Part shown: piece after piece, positions 16,521 through 23,314 of the stretch
Layout of the letters: every line of letters starts with the position of its first letter
Numbering within the stretch: position 1 is the stretch's first letter
DNA from: an uncultured Bacteroidales bacterium
Lineage (GTDB): Bacteria; Bacteroidota; Bacteroidia; Bacteroidales; Muribaculaceae
DNA length: 64,000 bases
Direction: 5' to 3'
Assembly (NCBI GenBank): GCA_902762385.1
Contig: CACWNQ010000003.1
Span: 186,001 to 250,000, forward strand
The notes under the pieces: generated by a model
Told to the model about the DNA's origin: nothing
The model's database searches: none
Seen by the model: the letters and a program-made list of their open reading frames with translations, nothing else
Made by a program: the position numbers and the translations under genes

Positions 16521-18446
16521 ATGAAAAAGATTCTACTATTACTGGTGGCTTTGCTTGCTACCACTACAGTATGGGCCGAGGAGTACATCACCGACGTGAT
16601 GGTAATAGGCGGCACATTGAACGAGGTAAATATGCTGAAGAGCACTTATTCCAATCTGGGCTGGACAGTCATCGACCAGGACCTGAATTCAGGCTGCGGA
16701 TCGGGCAGCGATTACATCTATATGCTTTATAAGAAGGCTGATGAGTCCACAGTTAGCCCTGGTGCTTTCATCACCAAATTTGTGATTCGGACCTACGATG
16801 GCACCGCTCCCGACCATCTCGTTAACACAGATGGTCGCATCTGTTACCTAGTGCCATTCGATGGCGGTGAATATTTCAAGAGCACCCAGGGTGACCTGAA
16901 TAGCCATTGCGGCTCGGGTAGCGCCACTATCCATCTCTACTACACTAAAGATTATCCCTCCCAAGGCCGTGACTACGGCACTGTTAAATCAATATCCTTC
17001 AACGCTACAGCCGACGGTGGAGTGACTACTATGGAGGGTACCACAGGCTATGACCTCAACACCGGCTGTGGCTCAGGCAGTGACTACATCTATATGCACG
17101 CCGAAAGAGCTCCTGGATGGATATACACAACGAACACCACAGGCGACCAATGCTACATCAAGGGATTTGAAGGTCCAAAGTCACTTATAACCAACATTGT
17201 AGCGCCTGTTTTCATCGATGGGGCCACGGTGATTGGCTTCTCTGGACCAGTGTTTAGTGGGTTCTCAAACCTTGAAACTATAAAATTCTTTGGTGAAACA
17301 ATCATTGATGAAATGCCGTCGATGCAGGGCTGCTCAAAGTTTTACGATGTCAAAACTTCAAATATTGATTACCTGACACCACCATCCATGAAAACCATTT
17401 CGAGTTCTGCTTTCGCTGGCACTGCAATTAACGAAATAACATTAGATGCTGTTACCAGTGTCAAAATTAATGCATTCAGTGGCTGTAACAATCTGTCATC
17501 TGTCACATTCAACACATCACCCGTCCTAATCGAAAATTCTGCTTTCGAAAACATCAGTTCAAACTGCCAAGTATCGTATCCAGGTTCTATCGAAGACTGG
17601 AATCCATTGATGTACATATATTCACCAAACTTGATTATTAAAAATGGCACATCATGGTCTTGCGGCTGGTGTGGTGGAACAAATGAAGCAAGCCATAATA
17701 TGCTATACTGGGAGCTGATTAATTCAAACCTGAAAATTTCTTCATATGGCGACTGGTGGGAATCTTATCCCGACAAGCAGATTATCGCTACCAAACGATT
17801 TGAAAAGTCAATGAAAACTATTACTTTGGAGCATGTTTACTCAATCGGGCAGCATGAATTTGAGAATTGTCTTGGTCTTAATAATGTTTATCTCGAACCC
17901 ACTCTTCATTCCATAGGCAAAGAGGCCTTCTATGGATGCTATAATTTGAGAAACATTTGGTTTGACGGAAACCAACAGCAATGGGACGCTGTGACTAAGG
18001 ACGCTTGGTGGAAGGGCGGAACTTCTAACCTCACTGAGCACTGGCACTGCATGGTTATTTTCAACAACAATGGCCATGGTTCAACTCCCGATCCAAAGAC
18101 TATTCAGTGGAGCAACCTTGATAAGGTGGATGAACCCGAACCTCTGGTAGCCGATGGCTACAACTTCACAGGCTGGTACACCGATGCCGCTTGCACCAAC
18201 CAGTGGGATTTCAACACCGCAGTTCCTGGCGACATGACGCTATATGCCGGTTGGGAGGAGATTATTGTTAACGTTCCTGGCGACGTGAACGGCGACGGCG
18301 CAGTGACCAGTGCCGATGTGACCGAACTATACAACCACCTGCTCAACGGCGACATGACCTACATCGCAACAGGCGACGTGAACGGTGACGGCACCATCAC
18401 CAGCGCCGACATCACAGCAGTCTACAGCATCCTGCTGGGGAATTAA
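16521..18446 (+). CDS. secreted beta-prism (MABP-like), BspA-type LRR and InlB-repeat protein with dockerin
   Basis: A 641-aa exported protein with a signal peptide (1-19, VWA|E). Residues about 22-200 carry the motif DLN-x-GCG-x-GSDYIYM three times (from residues 54, 125 and 178; the second is degenerate). This resembles the DLNxGaGGxxIYL signature of the MABP beta-prism domain. BspA-type LRR_5 repeats follow (about 235-495, with AFAGTAINEITL and AFSGCNNLSSVTF). Then comes a Listeria-Bacteroides (InlB B) repeat (about 506-580; NFTGWYTDAA) and a dockerin (587-641). No enzyme motif is seen; an adhesive or membrane-associated role is likely. It is a tandem paralogue of the next gene and shares its promoter block. 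The LRR part is more AT-rich than the two ends. Confidence 0.85.
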   Translation: MKKILLLLVALLATTTVWAEEYITDVMVIGGTLNEVNMLKSTYSNLGWTVIDQDLNSGCGSGSDYIYMLYKKADESTVSPGAFITKFVIRTYDGTAPDHLVNTDGRICYLVPFDGGEYFKSTQGDLNSHCGSGSATIHLYYTKDYPSQGRDYGTVKSISFNATADGGVTTMEGTTGYDLNTGCGSGSDYIYMHAERAPGWIYTTNTTGDQCYIKGFEGPKSLITNIVAPVFIDGATVIGFSGPVFSGFSNLETIKFFGETIIDEMPSMQGCSKFYDVKTSNIDYLTPPSMKTISSSAFAGTAINEITLDAVTSVKINAFSGCNNLSSVTFNTSPVLIENSAFENISSNCQVSYPGSIEDWNPLMYIYSPNLIIKNGTSWSCGWCGGTNEASHNMLYWELINSNLKISSYGDWWESYPDKQIIATKRFEKSMKTITLEHVYSIGQHEFENCLGLNNVYLEPTLHSIGKEAFYGCYNLRNIWFDGNQQQWDAVTKDAWWKGGTSNLTEHWHCMVIFNNNGHGSTPDPKTIQWSNLDKVDEPEPLVADGYNFTGWYTDAACTNQWDFNTAVPGDMTLYAGWEEIIVNVPGDVNGDGAVTSADVTELYNHLLNGDMTYIATGDVNGDGTITSADITAVYSILLGN

Positions 18447-18494
18447 TTAATGGCTTAATACATAACCCACTACTGGACTGTGTGTATTTTTCAC

Positions 18495-18530
18495 AAAATG
18501 CAAGTATTTTCTTTAAAATACTTGCATTTT
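18495..18530. repeat. 16-bp perfect palindrome overlapping the promoter at 18522 (operator and/or terminator)
   Basis: AAAATGCAAGTATTTT (18495-18510) and its exact complement (18515-18530) around CTTT. This is a second copy of the element at 16417, duplicated together with its promoter and gene. Confidence 0.7.
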
Positions 18531-18552
18531 TGCATTATTTTTATTATATTCG
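18522..18552 (+). promoter_or_regulatory. promoter of the LRR gene at 18601
   Basis: TTG (18522-18524) in the palindrome arm, a 20-bp spacer, then TATATTCG (18545-18552). It has the same layout as the copy at 16443. Confidence 0.55.
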
Positions 18553-18600
18553 CAACCAAAAATACTTAGTTTGCTAACAATCCACAAAAAACACACACTT

Positions 18601-20619
18601 ATGAAAAAGATTTTACTTATTCTTGTGGCACTGCTTGCCACAACTAGCGTTTGTGCCGAAGAATTTGTCGACGGCCTGGTGCTGATTGGAGGCACCAAAA
18701 GCGAGACCAACTACCTGAAGTCGGAGCTTATTGCCGATGGCTGGATACTGGTCGACTATGACCTCAACAAGGGATGTGGCACTGGCAGTGACTACATTTT
18801 TTTGCTCTACACTAAAGGCAGCAACCAAATCAATGATGCTGGTTATTTCGTCACCGATTTTTATATCAGAACATCATCAAGCAGCTCAACACCCGACGAA
18901 ATCACACACAATGGTCGCACCTATTACCTTGTGGAATACGTAGGAGGAAGTGATTTTGAGAGTAGTAAAGGCGACCTCAACTGCCACGCTGGAGGCTCCT
19001 ACATACACCTTTACGCTGCCACCGATAACAATGAAAACTACCGCTCTACTGCCATAAAATCAATCTCTTTCAATTCCACCTCAAGTGGGGCTGTTGGAGA
19101 GAATGGCGGCTCAACGCCATGCGACCTCAACAAGGGATGCGGCGAGGGAAGCGATTACATCTATATGCACACCAGCTCGGCACAGAAAGGATGGACCATG
19201 AGCGGAAGCGGGACTGATTGTCAAATCACAGGATATGTTGGCAACAAAGGCAACAAAAGCAAATTGACCTTTCCTGTCACCATCGACGGCGCTACGGTGA
19301 AGTACTGCGTCGACGATGTTTTCAATGGGTTCACTAACCTTGACACGCTGATGATGTATAATCACGCTTCAATTCCAAATTTGCCGTTGTTTCAAGGATG
19401 CTCATCACTCAAGGCTGTCAACAACATAACAAGCAAAACCACCTACATTCACGACCAATTGCCCGCTTCCATATTACGCATTCCAGATTATGGGTTTGTG
19501 GGTACTGCCATCGAGGGGTTGCACACAAATAATGCCACTACAATTGGCGAGCATGCCTTCGAAGGAAGCAATACTCTGTCTTGGGTTACAGTTGATAATC
19601 CTAACGTCTTGATTAGGGATTATGCTTTTGCTAACTTGAGCAGCCAGCAATGCATAATTTATAGCGCCGGAGATCTTGAAAATTGGAGTCCAAGGTCATA
19701 TATGTATTCTGCTCAAACAATGGTTAGAAGCAAAGATCACTTGTGGTATTGTGGCTGGTGTGGCGGTAATGAGACCAGCGATAATCATCTGTACTGGACG
19801 CTGAAGGAAAACCACCTGAAAATAAACTGTGCTTCACCCGTTTGGATCGACCACCCCGAAAAGCAGATTATAAGGGTGCACAATTGGTATTCCAATATTG
19901 TTGAAATGCCTATTAACAAGCTCACTATTAACCATGTCGACACCATAGGTGGAGGGGTATTTAGAAATATTGATGATCTTCAATTAGTGGACATCCAATC
20001 AGGTACAAGATATATATCTAGTAGTTCTTTCCGCGACAACGATAATCTCCAAACAGTGTACCTTCCTCCATCAGTGGAAAGAATTAATAACTATGCTTTC
20101 TATAATTGCCCTTTATTGACCGACATTTACTTCAATGGAACACAAGAGCAATGGGGCAATGTGTTGAGAGGGTCATACTGGAGGCCCAACACAACTAAGG
20201 AGCACTGGCACTGCACTGTCACTTTCAATGCCAACGGACACGGTACAGCACCTGCCCCACAAGACATCGAGTGGAGCAACCAAGACAAGGCCACCGAGCC
20301 CACCGCACCAACGGCCGATGGCTACAACTTCCTGGGATGGTACACCAATGCAGCCTGCACAACCCCATGGAATTTCGACAACATCGTGACTGGCGACATG
20401 ACGCTCTATGCCAAGTGGGAACAGGTTGTTATCATCGTTCCTGGCGATGTTGACGGCGACGGAGTGGTGACTTCCTATGATGTCACTGCCCTCTATGATT
20501 TCTTGCTAAATAGTGATGAAAGTGGCATCGTCAACGGTGATCAAGATGGCGATGGAGTCATTACCGCGAGCGACATCACCACTGTCTACAGCATCCTGTT
20601 AGGGTCGAAAAAGCAGTAA
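18601..20619 (+). CDS. secreted beta-prism (MABP-like), BspA-type LRR and InlB-repeat protein with dockerin
   Basis: A 672-aa paralogue of the preceding protein. The ATG at 18601 is preferred to an in-frame ATG at 18571 because it starts the signal peptide (MKKILLILVALLATTSVCA|E), as in the paralogue. Three beta-prism motifs start at residues 54 (DLNKGCGTGSDYIF), 125 (DLNCHAGGSYIHLY) and 175 (DLNKGCGEGSDYIYM). The middle one has the AGG form seen in eukaryotic MABP domains. LRR_5 repeats cover about 235-525, an InlB B repeat about 535-610 and the dockerin 615-672. The dockerin closely matches that of the C10 peptidase at 13113 (shared GDVDGDGVVTSYDVTALY), which points to exchange of tails between unrelated proteins. 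Confidence 0.85.
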   Translation: MKKILLILVALLATTSVCAEEFVDGLVLIGGTKSETNYLKSELIADGWILVDYDLNKGCGTGSDYIFLLYTKGSNQINDAGYFVTDFYIRTSSSSSTPDEITHNGRTYYLVEYVGGSDFESSKGDLNCHAGGSYIHLYAATDNNENYRSTAIKSISFNSTSSGAVGENGGSTPCDLNKGCGEGSDYIYMHTSSAQKGWTMSGSGTDCQITGYVGNKGNKSKLTFPVTIDGATVKYCVDDVFNGFTNLDTLMMYNHASIPNLPLFQGCSSLKAVNNITSKTTYIHDQLPASILRIPDYGFVGTAIEGLHTNNATTIGEHAFEGSNTLSWVTVDNPNVLIRDYAFANLSSQQCIIYSAGDLENWSPRSYMYSAQTMVRSKDHLWYCGWCGGNETSDNHLYWTLKENHLKINCASPVWIDHPEKQIIRVHNWYSNIVEMPINKLTINHVDTIGGGVFRNIDDLQLVDIQSGTRYISSSSFRDNDNLQTVYLPPSVERINNYAFYNCPLLTDIYFNGTQEQWGNVLRGSYWRPNTTKEHWHCTVTFNANGHGTAPAPQDIEWSNQDKATEPTAPTADGYNFLGWYTNAACTTPWNFDNIVTGDMTLYAKWEQVVIIVPGDVDGDGVVTSYDVTALYDFLLNSDESGIVNGDQDGDGVITASDITTVYSILLGSKKQ

Positions 20620-20630
20620 TCGCAAGAACC

Positions 20631-20662
20631 GCCGATTTATCACTTAATAAGTGCCCAGCGGC
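20631..20662. terminator. hairpin between convergent genes (weak terminator)
   Basis: An inner dyad CACTTA/TAAGTG (20641-20653) lies inside an outer GCCG/CGGC pair (20631-20634, 20659-20662). There is no clean T-run. It lies between the convergent genes ending at 20619 and 20749. Confidence 0.35.
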
Positions 20663-20718
20663 AATTGTCCATAATAAAACCGTGTCAAAATGCTATATTG
20701 TCTTGTCCTTAATTGTCT
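20657..20718 (+). repeat. 62-bp direct repeat, left copy, flanking the LRR gene at 20749-22458
   Basis: Starts with AGCGGCAATTGTCC and ends with TCCTTAATTGTCT. A diverged copy of 61 bp lies at 22733-22793, beyond the other end of the minus-strand gene, in the same orientation. Confidence 0.6.
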
Positions 20719-20748
20719 CTAAAAAACAATTGTGCATTATGCATTGAA

Positions 20749-22458
20749 TCAATTGCCTAGCAGGATATTGTAGACCACTGTTACATCCACCGATGAGATG
20801 TGTCCGTCGCCATCCTGGTCGCCGTTTACTATATCGCTTGAGTCATTATTGAGCAGGTAGTTGTAAAGCGCTGTGACATCGACGCTACTAACGTGCCCGT
20901 CGCCGTTCACGTCACCAGCAATGGCCGAGCGCTTGATTTCGACATGACCTTGCCATTCAACACCATTCACAGTGATGTATCCGTAATTGCTAACAACTCC
21001 ATTGGCAGGTGATGTCACATAGCAGTTGACGAGATTCAGACCTTTGTAACCGTTGTGATCGCTGCCCACATTCAGGTATTCGGTGGTCACATCGGCATTG
21101 TCGATGGTAAGGCACTCCTCATAACCCTCAGACAAAATATTATCAAAATACACCGAGCAATCCTTGATGTAGGACACTGTGGCATCGTTGGTCAAGTGGT
21201 CGTGTGCATCAAGGTAGAGTGCGCCGCCACAGTCGAGGGTGCCTGAGCCATAAAGAGTAAAGCCCTGCGATTCTTTTGCGTTTATGGCAATGTTATTTGT
21301 GTTAGCAAGAATCTTGTTGTCGCCCACAAGTTTAATTTTTAGGTTGGTAGGGCCACCATAGGCATTTTCGATGGCGCACACCGAGAGCCCCCTCCGGTCG
21401 ATAGTGGCGTTGTTGAGCGTCAGGGTGTTGATGCTGGCGTCGTAGGTTACCGAGCCACTGATGCCAGGACCGGTAACGCCGTTCTGGTTAGCGCAGGTGA
21501 CCTGCACTCCATTAATCCACAAATCGTAGGTTGCACCCGTGAGGTAGCCTGGATTGCTGGGGCCGCCGTCGATATGGGCATAAGAGGCATCGGTGTAACT
21601 TGAACTAAAGGTGGTTCCTGCACCACCCACGATTTTGAAACAACTATCGAACATATCTGTTGAGCTGGTTACTGCCTCTGTGCTCCAAGTGCTGCCCACG
21701 GTAATTGTTTTAAGTTCATCACAATTCTCGAACATGTTTTTCATGTTGGTCACATTTGCTGTGTTGAAGCTACTCAAATCAAGTGAGGTCAGATTTTCGC
21801 ATTTATTAAACATAAACCTCATGTCGGTCACATTTGCCGTGTTGAAGCTACTCACATCAAGTGAGGTAAGTTTGCCACAGTTTTCGAACATAGCACTCAT
21901 GTCGGTAACATTTGAAGTGTTAAAGCTGCTCACATCAAGTGAGGTGAGGTTTTTGCAATCCCAGAACATTGCCAACATATTAATCACATTTGCAGTATTG
22001 AAGCTACTCACATCAAGTGAGGTCAGATTTTCGCATTTATTAAACATAAACCTCATGTCGGTCACATTTGCCGTGTTGAAGCTACTCAAATCAAGTGAGG
22101 TGAGGTATTTGCAACCCCAAAACATTCCAAGCATATTTGTTACTTCGCTGGTATTGAGGTAGTTCAATCCCGTGATGGTGGTGAGGTTTTTCATTTCGTA
22201 AAACCAGTAAGCGGTAGTGGTGGGGCGTGCTTGGGCAAACGATGGATCAAAGACCACTCGCTCTACAGCGGCATAGGTGCCGTAATTGTACCATTCTGGA
22301 TAGTTGATGCCACTATTCAGGCCAAAAGCCCCACTGGGTTTTGTGCCGTAGTAGAAGGTGAGCGTGGTGTTGTTTGAGGTGTAAACCACATAAGGTTCGG
22401 CCGCCCACGCAGCGACGCACGCCGTCATTGTCACTAAGAGAGTAAGTAATCGTTTCAT
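20749..22458 (-). CDS. secreted BspA-like LRR (DUF285) protein with dockerin
   Basis: A 569-aa exported protein and the only dockerin protein on the minus strand. The signal peptide ends near residue 19 (AWA|AE). Six full DUF285 units of 26 residues (about 100-255; FNTANVTDMRFMFNKCEN pattern) are followed by a partial one. Some units are identical at DNA level. A beta-helix or carbohydrate-binding-like segment follows (about 300-505; YDLWINGVQV, LTLNNATI, SQGFTLYGSGTLDCGGAL). The dockerin (513-569) is identical in protein sequence to that of the glycosidase at 67. DUF285 proteins are usually surface adhesins. The gene is flanked by a long direct repeat and points against the rest of the array, so it may have been inserted as a cassette. 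Confidence 0.85.
   Translation of the reverse strand: MKRLLTLLVTMTACVAAWAAEPYVVYTSNNTTLTFYYGTKPSGAFGLNSGINYPEWYNYGTYAAVERVVFDPSFAQARPTTTAYWFYEMKNLTTITGLNYLNTSEVTNMLGMFWGCKYLTSLDLSSFNTANVTDMRFMFNKCENLTSLDVSSFNTANVINMLAMFWDCKNLTSLDVSSFNTSNVTDMSAMFENCGKLTSLDVSSFNTANVTDMRFMFNKCENLTSLDLSSFNTANVTNMKNMFENCDELKTITVGSTWSTEAVTSSTDMFDSCFKIVGGAGTTFSSSYTDASYAHIDGGPSNPGYLTGATYDLWINGVQVTCANQNGVTGPGISGSVTYDASINTLTLNNATIDRRGLSVCAIENAYGGPTNLKIKLVGDNKILANTNNIAINAKESQGFTLYGSGTLDCGGALYLDAHDHLTNDATVSYIKDCSVYFDNILSEGYEECLTIDNADVTTEYLNVGSDHNGYKGLNLVNCYVTSPANGVVSNYGYITVNGVEWQGHVEIKRSAIAGDVNGDGHVSSVDVTALYNYLLNNDSSDIVNGDQDGDGHISSVDVTVVYNILLGN
21778..22088 (-). repeat. 77-bp identical internal repeats in the DUF285 region
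   Basis: Positions 21778-21854 and 22012-22088 are identical over 77 bp and 234 bp apart, which is exactly three 26-codon units. The units between them differ. This fits recent gene conversion or unequal crossing-over. Confidence 0.85.
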
Positions 22459-22505
22459 ATGTATGTCGTTTTTGAGTTAATAAGCTTGATTCTATTTTAT
22501 CGCTT

Positions 22506-22513
22506 CAAAGTTA
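22506..22513 (-). promoter_or_regulatory. -7 box of the DUF285 LRR gene
   Basis: CAAAGTTA on the + strand reads TAACTTTG on the minus strand, 48 bp before the ATG at 22458. No clear -33 TTG is seen. Confidence 0.5.
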
Positions 22514-22732
22514 ATAAAAATTTATGAATTTTAGAAAAACAGAGCAGTAAAACAGTAATATAGTAGCAAAAAGCATTATTTATCTAATAAAGTTGCGTTC
22601 TGAGTTTACGTCAGTTGTTTTCCTATGCACAGCATGATTTATCCAAGCTCGGATTTATTTATTTTTCCTGCGTGAGCAGGCTTTTCGACGAACTTGGTTC
22701 GCAACTTTTTGAATAAATGCATAATGTGACAA

Positions 22733-22793
22733 AGCGGCAATTGTCCTTAATAAAACACTATCTAGTGCAAGATTATCTAGTCCTTAATTGTCT
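22733..22793 (+). repeat. 61-bp direct repeat, right copy, flanking the LRR gene at 20749-22458
   Basis: Matches 20657-20718 at both ends (AGCGGCAATTGTCC and TCCTTAATTGTCT) with a diverged middle. Confidence 0.6.
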
Positions 22794-22947
22794 TCCCAAG
22801 ATCAAACAAATTCAACAAATGTATTTTTCAGCATTGTTTCCATAACGCACAAAGCATTACTTTTGTCTAGTAACTGTATGTTTAAACCCAATAACCACTA
22901 AAAAATGTAATCTAATGAAACTGTTTATAATTGTATTCAATTGTTTG

Positions 22948-23043
22948 AAAAAAACGCAAAACTGTCCCAAAAGTTCCGTTTTCGACCAGAAAACACCTGT
23001 TTCATGGTCCATTTTTCCAATAAAAAAACGCAAAACTGTCCCA
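22948..23043 (+). repeat. pair of 22-bp direct repeats
   Basis: Seven A followed by CGCAAAACTGTCCCA occurs at 22948-22969 and 23022-23043, exactly 74 bp apart. The function is unknown. Confidence 0.75.
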
Positions 23044-23226
23044 CACTCCCAATATTCAAGACAACTAAAAACCATCGTTCATGTTGTTTCTAGGTTGTGC
23101 TAGTTGTTTGACAATAGTGAGTCAAGTGAGTCCATATTTAACCAATTCGATCAATTAGCTTAATTCGCTGTTAGAAAGAATTATGCGCATGTGGAATACT
23201 GCATAAAAATGAACATTCGTTGAATG

Positions 23227-23250
23227 ATTGGCATAATAATTGGCATAATA
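23227..23250 (+). repeat. tandem 12-bp repeat over the -33 region
   Basis: ATTGGCATAATA occurs twice in direct tandem. The TTG of the -33 element lies in the second copy. Confidence 0.75.
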
Positions 23251-23270
23251 ATATTTTTTTTGTATTTTTG
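23240..23270 (+). promoter_or_regulatory. promoter of the C10 peptidase gene at 23315
   Basis: TTG (23240-23242), a 20-bp spacer and TATTTTTG (23263-23270). It overlaps the tandem repeat, a possible regulator site. Confidence 0.65.
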
Positions 23271-23314
23271 AGGGGCAATTATTTCAACATAGACATACCT
23301 AACATAAAATACAA

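Larger units (their letters stand above)
22459..23314. other. 856-bp intergenic region rich in repeats
   Basis: No gene is supported; two opposed open frames of 60-70 codons (22857-23103) have no family resemblance. The region holds the promoter at 22506, the small hairpins CCTGC-GTGA-GCAGG (22667-22680) and CGAAC-TTG-GTTCG (22689-22701), each before T-rich DNA, and the repeat copy at 22733. It also holds two 22-bp direct repeats (22948, 23022), a tandem 12-bp repeat (23227-23250) and the promoter of the next gene. It looks like remodelled or degraded DNA. Confidence 0.7.

Noticed and set aside
21720-22165. Regularly spaced repeats that look like a CRISPR array
   Set aside because: The 78-bp period is the 26-residue DUF285 unit in a continuous coding frame, with no unique spacers.
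22857-23103. Two overlapping small open frames on opposite strands in the large gap
   Set aside because: They overlap each other, contain the 22-bp repeats, match nothing recognisable and have codon use unlike the neighbours.
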